Shown: piece after piece, positions 18,472 to 27,021 of the stretch
Position numbering within the stretch: the first letter of the stretch is position 1
Layout: each line of letters starts with the position of its first letter
DNA from: an uncultured Ruminococcus sp.
GTDB lineage: Bacteria > Bacillota > Clostridia > Oscillospirales > Acutalibacteraceae
Direction of reading: 5' to 3'
Assembly: GCA_902789345.1 (NCBI GenBank)
Contig: CADANT010000001.1
Location: 62,001 to 126,000, forward strand
DNA length: 64,000 nt
Translations under genes and position numbers: made by a program
The notes under the pieces: model-generated
What the model was told of the DNA's origin: nothing
What the model saw: only the letters and a program-made list of their open reading frames with translations
The model's database searches: none

Positions 18472-20517
18472 CTAATTAAAGCCGCCCTGCCCTACTTTAG
18501 CAAACAGCCTTTTAACCTCCCCTTGCAAAAGCCTGTGCTCAGGCAGCTGCAAATAAGGGTCTTCTTTTAAAATGGTTTCTGAGGCACAGCTTGCTTTTTT
18601 CAGCCAGTCCATATTTCCTAAGTCGGCAATTTTTAATTCGGGCAAACCGTGCTGCCTTAGTCCGAAAAAGTCGCCCGGGCCACGCAGCTTTAAATCCATA
18701 TCCGCTATTTCAAAGCCGTTGTTGGTTTGGCACATAGCCTTTAATCTTTGCAGTGTTTCGGGGTTGGTATTGTCACTAAGCAGTATGCAGTAGGATTTTT
18801 CACTTCCTCTGCCTACCCGGCCTCTAAGCTGATGCAGCTGTGAAAGCCCAAACCTTTCTGCGTTTTCCACAACCATAACCGTTGCATTTGGAACATCTAC
18901 TCCTACCTCTATTACAGTGGTAGAAACCAACAGCTGTATTTCACCGGACTTAAAACGCCGCATAATGTCCTCTTTAAGTGCGGCCTTCATTTTACCGTGC
19001 AATACGCCTACGGTGTAGTTCCTAAACTCGTTTTCCTGAATATCCTGTGCATATTTTTCTGCCGCCGCTACATTAATAACCTCGTTTTCTTCTACAGCCG
19101 GGCAAACAATGTAACACTGTCTGCCGTTATCAAGGTGCTTCTTTATAAAGCCATACATTCGCTGTCTTTTACTGCTGTTTACCAAAAATGTGTCTACAGG
19201 CTGTCTGCCCGGTGGCATAGTGTCAATTATAGATAGGTCCAAATCTCCGTAAATAATCAGCGCCAAGGTTCGTGGAATAGGGGTAGCCGACATAACCAAT
19301 AAATGAGGGTTTTCACCTTTTTCCACCAGTGTATTTCTTTGGTTTACCCCAAAACGGTGCTGTTCGTCGGTAATAACAAGCCCCAGCTTGTAAAATTCTA
19401 CTGTGTCGGAAAGCAGTGCGTGAGTGCCCACAACTAAATCACAGGCACCTGTAACTACTGCGTCCTTTATTCGCCGTTTCTGTGCGGTTGTATTTCCGCC
19501 TGTAAGCAGCCCTACATTTACGCCTGTACCGGCAAAAAGCTTTACAAAGGAATTATAATGCTGTTCTGCCAATATTTCTGTTGGCGCCATAAAGGCTGTT
19601 TGATATCCGTTTTTTATTACGGTAAACGCCACTCCTGCCGCTACAGCTGTTTTACCACAGCCAACATCACCCTGCACCAGCCTGCTCATAGGGTATTTAT
19701 TGCTTGTTATATCATTAGTACAGTCATTTATTGCCTTTAGCTGACCGTCAGTAAGTGTAAAGGGTAAAAGCTTAATATACTCATTTGTATAGTCCTGCTT
19801 TATATCTACGGCAGTTTCGCTTTTTCTGCCGTTTTTCATTGAAAACAAGCCCAATGACATTACAAGCATTTCTTCAAATGTAAGTCTTTTTCGTGCCTGC
19901 GAAAGTGCCTCGCTGTCAGGGGGAATGTGCACATCCCGTACAGCACGGCTGTACCCTACCAGTTCATATTCCTCTCTTATGCTTTGTGGCAAACTTTCCC
20001 CTATACTTTCAGGCAGCATTTGCAGTGCCATAGCAACAGAGGCTTCTATTTGCCTTGTAGTTAAGCCTGCCGTACAGCTGTATATAGGGCGTATTGCCCT
20101 AACCCTATTGGACTGTGCAAATTCCGGTGAAACAAGCTCAAGCCTGTTCATTGAGGAATGTACCTTCCCCATAAAAACATACTCACAGTTGTATATAAGC
20201 ATATTCTTTATATATCTGTTATTAAAAAAGGTGGCGGTTATTACCCCTGTGTCATCGGCAAGCCTTACCTTAGTAATAATTCTTCCTCCTGCAATGCGGG
20301 AGTCGGAGGGCGGTGCCGTTACCACAGCCTTTACACAGCAAACCTCTCCTGCTTTAAGGTCAGCTATATTTACATATTTGCTCCAATCCTCATAGGTGCG
20401 TGGATAATAGCAAATTAAGTCACCTATAGAGCAAACACCAAGCTTTCTGAAAAGCTCTCCTCTTTTTGATCCTATTCCCTTTAACTTCTCTATAGGGTAT
20501 TCAAACAAAGAAGCCAT
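18472..20517 (-). CDS. recG: ATP-dependent DNA helicase RecG
   Basis: A 681-residue helicase that remodels stalled forks and branched recombination intermediates. The N-terminal wedge/OB region (YPRTYEDWSKYVNI onward) is followed by the helicase core with Walker A GDVGCGKTAVAA, the DEQH box (ITDEQHRFG), MSATPIPRTLAL and the C-terminal TTVIEVGVDVPNA plus QLRGRVGRG. The length matches the family. It follows tcdA by 17 bases and the two probably share a promoter. Confidence 0.97.
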   Translation of the reverse strand: MASLFEYPIEKLKGIGSKRGELFRKLGVCSIGDLICYYPRTYEDWSKYVNIADLKAGEVCCVKAVVTAPPSDSRIAGGRIITKVRLADDTGVITATFFNNRYIKNMLIYNCEYVFMGKVHSSMNRLELVSPEFAQSNRVRAIRPIYSCTAGLTTRQIEASVAMALQMLPESIGESLPQSIREEYELVGYSRAVRDVHIPPDSEALSQARKRLTFEEMLVMSLGLFSMKNGRKSETAVDIKQDYTNEYIKLLPFTLTDGQLKAINDCTNDITSNKYPMSRLVQGDVGCGKTAVAAGVAFTVIKNGYQTAFMAPTEILAEQHYNSFVKLFAGTGVNVGLLTGGNTTAQKRRIKDAVVTGACDLVVGTHALLSDTVEFYKLGLVITDEQHRFGVNQRNTLVEKGENPHLLVMSATPIPRTLALIIYGDLDLSIIDTMPPGRQPVDTFLVNSSKRQRMYGFIKKHLDNGRQCYIVCPAVEENEVINVAAAEKYAQDIQENEFRNYTVGVLHGKMKAALKEDIMRRFKSGEIQLLVSTTVIEVGVDVPNATVMVVENAERFGLSQLHQLRGRVGRGSEKSYCILLSDNTNPETLQRLKAMCQTNNGFEIADMDLKLRGPGDFFGLRQHGLPELKIADLGNMDWLKKASCASETILKEDPYLQLPEHRLLQGEVKRLFAKVGQGGFN

Positions 20518-20534
20518 TTTTACACCACCTAATT

Positions 20535-21254
20535 TTAATTGTTACTGTAGCCTATTAAATCCTTTATAACCTCACTGCCTGCAATAATGCCGGCTACAGA
20601 CGGCACAAAGGCAACACTGCCCGGTGCCACCTTACGCTGTGGCGGCATATCCGAAGGATAGTTAGGCTTCATAGCTTTTTCTGTAGAGTACACAACCTTT
20701 AGGTCTTGTACTCCCAGCTTTTTTAGCTTCTGTCTCATTACCCTTGCTAACGGACATACAGAGGTTTTATAAATATCCGTTACAACAAAAGCCATAGGGT
20801 CAAGCTTATTTCCGGCACCCATACAGCTTATAACAGGCACCTCTGCTTTCTTTGCCTGCAATATAATTTCTATTTTACCCGAAACCGTATCAATAGTGTC
20901 TACAACATAATCAAATTTTGTAAAGTCAAAGTCTTTTGCTGTTTCCGGCAGAAAAAAGCAACGGTGCTTGTTTACAACGGCATTGGGATTAATGGACTTT
21001 ATTCGCTGTTCAACTACATTTACCTTTTCCTGACCTATAGTGTCAACTGTGGCAATAATCTGCCTGTTAATGTTTGACTGGTCTACTACATCGTTGTCTA
21101 TAACATCTATAGTACCTACTCCGCAGCGAGCCAATACCTCTACCACAAAGCCGCCTACACCGCCTACACCAAAAACGGCTACACGGCTGTTTTTTAAAAT
21201 TTCTATGGCTTCCTTGCCGATTAAAAGCTCTTCTCTGCTAAAATAATTATCCAT
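20535..21254 (-). CDS. tcdA: tRNA threonylcarbamoyladenosine dehydratase (ThiF/E1-like)
   Basis: A 239-residue E1-like ATP-dependent enzyme. The family member TcdA (CsdL/YgdL) cyclises t6A37 in tRNA to ct6A. The Rossmann nucleotide-binding motif GVGGVGGFVVEVLARCGVG is near the N-terminus. DNDVVDQSNINRQ and the C-terminal GSVAFVPSVAGIIAGSEV region are typical of this subgroup. The start is placed at MDNYFSREE because GGAGG is five bases upstream. Confidence 0.9.
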   Translation of the reverse strand: MDNYFSREELLIGKEAIEILKNSRVAVFGVGGVGGFVVEVLARCGVGTIDVIDNDVVDQSNINRQIIATVDTIGQEKVNVVEQRIKSINPNAVVNKHRCFFLPETAKDFDFTKFDYVVDTIDTVSGKIEIILQAKKAEVPVISCMGAGNKLDPMAFVVTDIYKTSVCPLARVMRQKLKKLGVQDLKVVYSTEKAMKPNYPSDMPPQRKVAPGSVAFVPSVAGIIAGSEVIKDLIGYSNN

Positions 21255-21293
21255 ACATTCCTCCGTAATCAATAAAATGTATATCTCAGGTTA

Positions 21294-21322
21294 ATCATAC
21301 CACAACTTCACAGCACAAACAA
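21294..21322 (-). promoter_or_regulatory. Candidate promoter of tcdA-recG
   Basis: On the minus strand, TTGTTT (21317-21322) and TATGAT (21294-21299) are spaced by 17 bases, about 45 bases before tcdA. Confidence 0.5.
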
Positions 21323-21444
21323 TAGTTTTATCTACACCACTTCAGCCTGCCTGTTTGACATAAATTCAGGTTGATTATATAATTACAGTGAAAGCACCGT
21401 AAATGCTTTAAATACAAATTTTTATCGGTAATAAGGGGATTTTT

Positions 21445-21676
21445 ATGAACCACATAGGTACAGCAGAGCTTGAAACACATCGACTTATTCTAAAAAAATT
21501 ATCTTTGAGTGACCCTACGATATGTTCAACAACTGGGCAAGCAGTAAGGCTGTAACCAAATATATGCCTTGGCCCCCATACAAATCGGTAGACACAGACA
21601 AGCCGCCAAGGATATGTCAGGCATAGCCGACAGCGTGGTGTACGCTATACTAAAGCAAGACTACCGCACTGAATAA
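21445..21676 (+). pseudogene. GNAT acetyltransferase remnant (frameshifts and internal deletion)
   Basis: Three consecutive fragments resemble the start, an early part and the end of a RimJ/RimL-type GNAT acetyltransferase. Each lies in a different frame: MNHIGTAELETHRLILKKLS, then YDMFNNWASSKAVTKYMPWP from 21516, then AKDMSGIADSVVYAILKQDY from 21605 with a stop at 21674. The central acetyl-CoA-binding region of about 100 residues is missing. The first frame stops after 36 codons. This is a decayed gene, not a functional product. Confidence 0.75.
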
Positions 21677-21761
21677 TTTACTTTTTATTAATTAAGATTT
21701 GAGAAAAATGTGTATAATAAGGTTGTAAATATTTTTGTTAGTAACTAGGAGGTTTTATATA

Positions 21762-22076
21762 ATGGAATTCGAAATTACAAAGGACAACTTTGAGGAGCTT
21801 GTAACAAAAAACACAGGACTTGCCCTTGTAGACTTTTGGGCTACTTGGTGTGGCCCTTGTATGATGGAAGCGCCTGTTATTGAAGAGCTTGCCAACGAGC
21901 TTGACGATGTTACTGTAGGTAAAATTAATGTTGATACCGAAAGCGACCTGGCTATGATGTACGGTGTAATGTCTATACCGACCATTATGCTGTTTAAAAA
22001 CGGCGAGTGCGTAAACACCTGCGTTGGCTACCGCTCTAAAGAGGAATTGCTGGAAATTGTAGAGAAATACAGGTGA
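21762..22076 (+). CDS. Thioredoxin
   Basis: A 104-residue cytoplasmic disulfide reductase. It has the thioredoxin fold with the active site VDFWATWCGPCMMEAP and the cis-proline segment SIPTIMLFKNGE. The start at 21762 has AGGAGG eleven bases upstream, and the longer frame (TTG-type start) has none. The next gene, a ferredoxin-thioredoxin-reductase-like protein, starts four bases after its stop, so the two are likely partners. Confidence 0.93.
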   Translation: MEFEITKDNFEELVTKNTGLALVDFWATWCGPCMMEAPVIEELANELDDVTVGKINVDTESDLAMMYGVMSIPTIMLFKNGECVNTCVGYRSKEELLEIVEKYR

Positions 22077-22080
22077 TATT

Positions 22081-22278
22081 ATGATTACGCTTAACCCCAA
22101 CAAGGAGCTTGTTGCAAAGATAAAAGACGGTTTAAAGCAAAAGGGCGGTTACTGCCCCTGCAGACTTGAAAGAACACCTGAAAACAAGTGTATGTGCAAG
22201 GAATTTCGTGAGCAAATAAAAGACCCGAACTTTACCGGTTACTGTCACTGTATGCTTTACTACAAGGACAACAAGTAA
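22081..22278 (+). CDS. Ferredoxin-thioredoxin reductase catalytic-chain-like protein
   Basis: A 65-residue protein with the three cysteine pairs of the FTR catalytic (beta) chain: C25-P-C27, C37-M-C39 and C55-H-C57. In characterised FTR these hold a 4Fe-4S cluster and the redox-active disulfide. The spacing differs from the plant/cyanobacterial enzyme (10 residues between the first pairs and 16 between the last). There is no variable alpha chain nearby. It is encoded just after a thioredoxin, which suggests that it passes electrons from an iron-sulfur donor to that protein. Confidence 0.85.
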   Translation: MITLNPNKELVAKIKDGLKQKGGYCPCRLERTPENKCMCKEFREQIKDPNFTGYCHCMLYYKDNK

Positions 22279-22312
22279 TGAATTTTAATAAAAATAAAAT
22301 TACAAAAAATTT

Positions 22313-22356
22313 AGGCAGACACAAACAGCTGTAACAGCTTTGTGCCTGCCTTTTTA
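22313..22356 (+). terminator. Terminator after the thioredoxin/FTR pair
   Basis: A long imperfect hairpin (AGGCAGACACAAA pairs with TTTGTGCCTGCC) is followed by TTTTTAATT on the plus strand. Confidence 0.85.
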
Positions 22357-22388
22357 ATTGTATGTACATTACTTAACGACTGCATTGT

Positions 22389-23180
22389 TTACAAATACCA
22401 CTGCGGCCTGCGTGTACCTAAGTACGGCACCTGCTTTTTCAGAAGTGCGGATTTTTTTAAATCAACACTGCATACCACAAGCTGTTCGGTATGGTCTGCC
22501 TTTGTCAGAACATTTCCCATAGGGTCAACTACTATAGATTCTCCTGCAAACTCCATATTGTCTTCTACACCCACACGGTTGCACATGGCGATAAAAACTT
22601 GGTTTTGCATAGCCTGAACACGAATTTCCCATTCAAACATTTCAAGAGACTCTGCTTTTGTATTTGCTGTAGGTATTATAATAAGCTCCGCCCCCATAAG
22701 GGTGCAAGTGCGTATACTTTCAGGCAAATGCCTGTCATAGCATATAACAATGCCAACCTTGCCATACTCTGTGTCAAACACCTTAAAGCCGTCATTTGAT
22801 GGAGTGTAATAGTCCTGCTCATAAAACTGTTTTGCCTGTGCAATATGTACCATTTTTGACGCCCCGGCAATTTCTCCCTTTGGGGTTATCCAAAGGGAGG
22901 TATCATAACGACTGCCATTATACTCCATATAAATATTCGGTGAAAGAAAAAGTCCGTGCTCCCTTGCCTTTTCTTTAAAACGCTCTACCTGCAAAGAAGC
23001 TTCGTTTAAACAATAATGTGCAACATCTCTGTTGGGGTACTGTGGGAAAAAGGGAGTTAGCTGAATTTCAGGAAAAAACAGCAGGTTGCAATCCTTAGCT
23101 TTATCACAAAAGCTTAGGGATTTTTCCAGGTTTTTGTTAATGTCATCAGTCATAGACATTTGTGCCATTGCTATTTTCAT
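22389..23180 (-). CDS. Carbon-nitrogen hydrolase (nitrilase superfamily)
   Basis: A 263-residue hydrolase with the nitrilase catalytic triad: Glu38 (LLFFPEIQ), the lysine in GASKMVHI, and the cysteine in VGIVICYDRHLPES. The sequence layout resembles N-carbamoylputrescine amidase or beta-ureidopropionase-like enzymes, but the substrate cannot be named. It starts four bases after the stop of a Gfo/Idh/MocA oxidoreductase and is probably cotranscribed with it. Confidence 0.88.
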   Translation of the reverse strand: MKIAMAQMSMTDDINKNLEKSLSFCDKAKDCNLLFFPEIQLTPFFPQYPNRDVAHYCLNEASLQVERFKEKAREHGLFLSPNIYMEYNGSRYDTSLWITPKGEIAGASKMVHIAQAKQFYEQDYYTPSNDGFKVFDTEYGKVGIVICYDRHLPESIRTCTLMGAELIIIPTANTKAESLEMFEWEIRVQAMQNQVFIAMCNRVGVEDNMEFAGESIVVDPMGNVLTKADHTEQLVVCSVDLKKSALLKKQVPYLGTRRPQWYL

Positions 23181-23184
23181 ACAG

Positions 23185-24159
23185 CTACATTTCCTCCGGA
23201 TATTTCATACCCCACTGTTTACGAATATCCGTCATAATATTCATAACATCCTCTGTGTAGTCAAGGTGCATCAAGCTGTAATCTCCGTCAACAGCCTTTT
23301 CCATATCCTCTACCTCGTACAGCAATGCGTTTTTGGTTTCACCCTGACAAATAGTTTCTGTATGAGAATCCTCTGTGTAGGTAATTACCGCCTTTTCGCC
23401 CCTTGGGTACTGGTATATTTCTATATAGCCCTTATCAAATGCTATAGTTCCTCTTTTAGGCTGTTTTGCATGAAGTGACAAAATAACGGTTGCCATTTCT
23501 TCCTCTTTGTTTTTCAGCAAAATGCTTGCCTGTTCGTCTACACCGGTTTCGGCATACTTCACCTGAGAAAGCACTTGATTAGGACAAGAGGTCATAAACC
23601 ACCTTATAAACGACAAGGCATACACACCTATGTCCAGCATAGCGCCACCTGCCAAATTACGGTTAAAAAATCTGTTGGACATATTGTACTCTTTGTAACT
23701 GCCGAAGTTCATTTGAATAAGCCTTAGCTCGCCTAACTCGCCTGTGCTTATTTTTCTGTGCAGCTCCTTATATATAGGCATATGGTAAATAGTCATAGCC
23801 TCGGCCAAAATAACATTGTTTTCCCTTGCCAGCTGTATGGCCTCTGATAACTCATCTGAATTTAATGTAATAGACTTTTCACAAAGCACATGCTTTTTTG
23901 CACGCAGTGCCTTTCTTAAATATGAAATATGGGTATTGTGTGGAGTTGATATATATATTATATCTACATTTTCGTCCCCAAACAATTCGTCAATATCGTT
24001 ATACACCTTTTCAATACCGTATTTCTGTGCAAACTCAACAGCCTTTTGGTGTGTTCTGTTTGCAACCGAATACAGCTTTTGCCCACGCTTTTCCATAGCC
24101 GCCGCAAGCTCATTGGCTATTACGCCACAGCCCAGCGTTGCCCAGTTATAGCTTTTCAT
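23185..24159 (-). CDS. Gfo/Idh/MocA-family oxidoreductase
   Basis: A 324-residue NAD(P)-dependent dehydrogenase-like protein. The N-terminal Rossmann motif is LGCGVIANELAAAM. The usual EKP motif is EKS here (HVLCEKSITLN), which is seen in some members. GGAMLDIGVYALSFIRW in the C-terminal domain matches the dihydrodiol/1,5-anhydrofructose-type branch. Substrate unknown. It lies directly upstream of the nitrilase gene in the same transcript. Confidence 0.88.
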   Translation of the reverse strand: MKSYNWATLGCGVIANELAAAMEKRGQKLYSVANRTHQKAVEFAQKYGIEKVYNDIDELFGDENVDIIYISTPHNTHISYLRKALRAKKHVLCEKSITLNSDELSEAIQLARENNVILAEAMTIYHMPIYKELHRKISTGELGELRLIQMNFGSYKEYNMSNRFFNRNLAGGAMLDIGVYALSFIRWFMTSCPNQVLSQVKYAETGVDEQASILLKNKEEEMATVILSLHAKQPKRGTIAFDKGYIEIYQYPRGEKAVITYTEDSHTETICQGETKNALLYEVEDMEKAVDGDYSLMHLDYTEDVMNIMTDIRKQWGMKYPEEM

Positions 24160-24225
24160 TTTAATAAGTCACTCCTTGCTTGTACTAAACACCGGTTATT
24201 GTGGTGTTGAATATTATTTGCTCAA

Positions 24226-24254
24226 AGTATATCATACCCCAAAATGTATGTAAA
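24226..24254 (-). promoter_or_regulatory. Promoter of the oxidoreductase-nitrilase operon
   Basis: On the minus strand, TTTACA (24249-24254) and TATACT (24226-24231) are spaced by 17 bases. The -35 lies almost directly behind the terminator of the upstream transporter gene. Confidence 0.65.
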
Positions 24255-24257
24255 CAA

Positions 24258-24292
24258 AAACAGACAGCCATTACACAACAGCCGTCTGTTTA
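24258..24292 (-). terminator. Terminator after the formate/nitrite transporter
   Basis: AACAGAC and GTCTGTT arms (24259-24265, 24284-24290), with further pairing inside, are followed on the minus strand by TTTGTTT. Confidence 0.75.
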
Positions 24293-24324
24293 AAAATTGT
24301 ATTTCAAAATAGATATATTACAGA

Positions 24325-25170
24325 TTAGGACTTTTTGCCGCCAAGCTTAATGTGTGCCATATAAAGCACCACGCCTACAAACAGCATACCGCCTATTATA
24401 TTTCCTATGGTAACAAACAACAGCGATTCTGTTCCCACAAAATGTGTAAGGTTACTGCACTGCTGTGCCGTAATCCCGTACAGCTCTTGTGCCTTTTGGA
24501 CATAGGCTGTATTTGTAGCCGCCAGCATTCCTGCCGGTATGTAAAACATATTTGCCACACAGTGTTCAAAGCCGCACACAACAAAAGCCGCAATAGGGAA
24601 AAATATACCGAATATTCTGCCTATAGAGTCCTTTGCAGTGCCTGCCAAAACTATGGCAAGACAAACAAGTATGTTACAAAGTATTCCGCTTATTACAGCT
24701 GTAACGGGAGCAATGCTTGTTTTTGCAAGAGCAACCTTTATAGTATAGGCTCCTAAGCCTCCACCGGAAAAGTCAAACTGTCCCGAAAAGAAAACCAGTA
24801 CATCAATTATAAGTGCACCTATAAAATTTGCAAAATACACTACAACAAGGTTGCGTATCATTTTAAGCAATGTAATTTTCTTATCTATTACAGCCATTAT
24901 CATTAAATTGTTGCCTGTAAAAAGCTCACTGCCTGTAAAAACCACCAGCATAAGCCCCACAGGGAAAATAGCGCCTGCTATGCTTCGTGCCAAACCAACA
25001 TCTGCAACACCATGTGCCGCTACACTGCTTGCCGCTCCGCCAAACGCAATAAAGGCGCCTGCCATCATACCCAGTAAAATCATTTTAGCCAAAGGTAAAT
25101 TAGCCTTTGCCACTGCTGACTTAATATTACTTTTTACTACCTCTGCCGGAGTATAAAAGTTGTTCTCCAT
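24325..25170 (-). CDS. Formate/nitrite transporter (FNT family)
   Basis: A 281-residue pentameric anion channel of the FocA/NirC/HSC family. About six membrane segments are visible. Family features include AFIAFGGAAS in the first segment, the FTGNNLMIM re-entrant loop and GFEHCVANMFYIPAG with the pore histidine. Formate, nitrite or hydrosulfide could be the substrate. No formate lyase or nitrite reductase gene is adjacent. It is monocistronic, with its own promoter and terminator. Confidence 0.92.
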   Translation of the reverse strand: MENNFYTPAEVVKSNIKSAVAKANLPLAKMILLGMMAGAFIAFGGAASSVAAHGVADVGLARSIAGAIFPVGLMLVVFTGSELFTGNNLMIMAVIDKKITLLKMIRNLVVVYFANFIGALIIDVLVFFSGQFDFSGGGLGAYTIKVALAKTSIAPVTAVISGILCNILVCLAIVLAGTAKDSIGRIFGIFFPIAAFVVCGFEHCVANMFYIPAGMLAATNTAYVQKAQELYGITAQQCSNLTHFVGTESLLFVTIGNIIGGMLFVGVVLYMAHIKLGGKKS

Positions 25171-25246
25171 TTTGAAACCCTCTTACTGTAATATATTAAC
25201 CAAAAACCGCTATACAGTCGCAAATAGTCGGCATTTGCCGTATAAG

Positions 25247-25275
25247 AGTTTAGCACAGGCAAAAAACCTTGTCAA
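25247..25275 (-). promoter_or_regulatory. Promoter of the formate/nitrite transporter gene
   Basis: On the minus strand, a perfect TTGACA (25270-25275) and TAAACT (25247-25252) are spaced by 17 bases, with an extended TGC before the -10. Confidence 0.75.
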
Positions 25276-25309
25276 TAAAATCAGTCATAATTTAACTATA
25301 CAATTTTTC

Positions 25310-25885
25310 CTATTTTTCTTGCGAAAAATCCCACGGCTGTAAACTGTTCCCTTTTACTATAAAGCTGTTGTGGGCAAGCTTAGCCAAAGGGGTGTCACTG
25401 TAAGAGTCAGAATAAAAATTGTCGGCTCTTATGCCCTGACCATATTCTTCAAACAATCGCCTTACCTTTTCTTCCCCGTGGCAATTTTCGCCGGTATACC
25501 TGCCTGTATGCAAATCCACCCTACTGGCAATAAGACAATTAATCCCCAACATTTTGCAAGGTGTTTCCAGCAAGAACATAGGCGAAGCAGAAATTATAAC
25601 ATCATCATCCTTTTGTTGACTTTTATACCAATCTTTTATATTATTAATATGTATTTTCCAAAAATCTTCAACATCCTTTTCAGTATTGCAATATTTTAAG
25701 AAGGTGTACATCTTCTCTTTAAACTGGGTTTTGGTGCCTTTCTTTAATATATAAAAGCTTACAAACGCCTTTATAAGCGTAGGAAAGGTGCATATTATTT
25801 TAGGATGCTTTTTTAAACAGTAAATATAAAATTTGGCGGTACTGTCGCCCTTAAAAATCGTGTTGTCAAAATCGTATATATTCAT
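25310..25885 (-). CDS. HAD-superfamily phosphatase (subfamily IB-like)
   Basis: A 191-residue HAD hydrolase. The nucleophile motif is MNIYDFDNTIFKGDST, motif II is VIISASPMF, and the metal-binding motif III is FYSDSYSDTPLA. The all-helical cap between residues 20 and 90 resembles SerB/phosphoserine-phosphatase-like and HAD-IB proteins. The start at 25885 is chosen because the fold begins there. The 46-codon upstream extension is unsupported. Substrate unknown. Confidence 0.85.
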   Translation of the reverse strand: MNIYDFDNTIFKGDSTAKFYIYCLKKHPKIICTFPTLIKAFVSFYILKKGTKTQFKEKMYTFLKYCNTEKDVEDFWKIHINNIKDWYKSQQKDDDVIISASPMFLLETPCKMLGINCLIASRVDLHTGRYTGENCHGEEKVRRLFEEYGQGIRADNFYSDSYSDTPLAKLAHNSFIVKGNSLQPWDFSQEK

Positions 25886-26110
25886 TGCTTCACCATAAAT
25901 TATCTTAATAAAAGCTTGTACTAAAAGCAGTAAGTATGTAGTTGCATTGTCTGCTTTTATTTCAAAAGCCAAACAATGCTCAACATCATTTTTAAGTATA
26001 AATAAAATTTGTCGTAATTTCAATTCTGTAGTAAAAAAATTAACAGCTTGTTAATTATAACAGCTTTTAAATATAGTAAAATAAATATATAATATTTTTT
26101 GGAGAAATAT

Positions 26111-27004
26111 ATGTTTGGATATTTACAGCCCTATAAGCCCTACCTGCTGGTTAAGGACTACGAGCTTTACAAAAGCGTTTACTGCGGCTTGTGCAAAAAG
26201 CTGGGAAAAAAGTACGGCAAACTTGCCCGTATGACACTTAGCTACGACTGCACCTGCTATGCCCTGCTGGCAATGGGACTGAACAATAGGTGTGAAAATG
26301 TAACCAAAAAGCTGTGTACCTGCAATCCGCTAAAAAAATGTCTGTACTGTGCAGACGGCTCAAAGGAGCTTGAGCTTGCGTCGGCAATAACGGTATTAAC
26401 AGTGTACTACAAGCTTGAAGACGATATTAAGGACAATTCATTCTTTAAAGGGCTTGCCGCAAGATTTTTAAAGCTGTTTGCAAGGCGATGGAGAAAAAAA
26501 GCCCTGAAAGAATACCCTGAGGTTGACAAAATAATTAAAGAGCTTAATGTTAATCAGGATTTAGCTGAAAAATCTTCGGCACCTAACATAGACCAATGTG
26601 CCGAACCTACCGCCGCAATGATGAAAAAACTTGTTATAATGCTGGCAAACAACGAAACTGAAAAAGCAGTGCTTGGGGAGTTTGGCTATTTCTTGGGAAA
26701 ATGGGTATATCTTATGGACGCCGCCGACGATTACCATAAAGATATAAAAAGCAATAGCTTTAACCCTTTTGTTATTGAACTTGCCCACAAAAATCTTACA
26801 CAAAAAGAAAGAAGCTGTTATATAAACGGCTTGCTGAATGAAACAGTAAGCAGAATAGTAGGTGCTTATAACCTAATGGATATTAAGTCCTTTAAAGCTA
26901 TTTTAGATAACCTTGTAAATTTGGGCTTGGGACAAATGCAGAAAAAGATTTTATTTGATAAATATGAAAAAGATAAGAATAAGAAGGGTGTTATAAACCC
27001 ATAA
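26111..27004 (+). CDS. DUF5685-like cysteine- and aspartate-rich protein
   Basis: A 297-residue protein beginning MFGYLQPYKPYLLVKDYELY, which I recognise as the DUF5685 family (function unknown). The N-terminal third has nine cysteines: CGLC (25, 28), CTC (47, 49), 61, CTC (69, 71) and CLYC (77, 80). They probably form a metal site. The rest is predicted helical, with two acidic motifs, DDIKD at 104-108 and DAADDYHKD at 203-211, reminiscent of metal-binding Asp motifs. The start at 26111 has GGAGAA upstream. It is followed 17 bases later by a J-domain gene. Confidence 0.8.
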   Translation: MFGYLQPYKPYLLVKDYELYKSVYCGLCKKLGKKYGKLARMTLSYDCTCYALLAMGLNNRCENVTKKLCTCNPLKKCLYCADGSKELELASAITVLTVYYKLEDDIKDNSFFKGLAARFLKLFARRWRKKALKEYPEVDKIIKELNVNQDLAEKSSAPNIDQCAEPTAAMMKKLVIMLANNETEKAVLGEFGYFLGKWVYLMDAADDYHKDIKSNSFNPFVIELAHKNLTQKERSCYINGLLNETVSRIVGAYNLMDIKSFKAILDNLVNLGLGQMQKKILFDKYEKDKNKKGVINP

Positions 27005-27021
27005 CAGAGAGGAAATATATT

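Noticed and set aside
22087..22278. Anaerobic ribonucleotide-reductase or metallothionein-like function for the 65-residue cysteine protein
   Set aside because: The CPC, CMC and CHC pairs and the adjacent thioredoxin fit the FTR catalytic family better.
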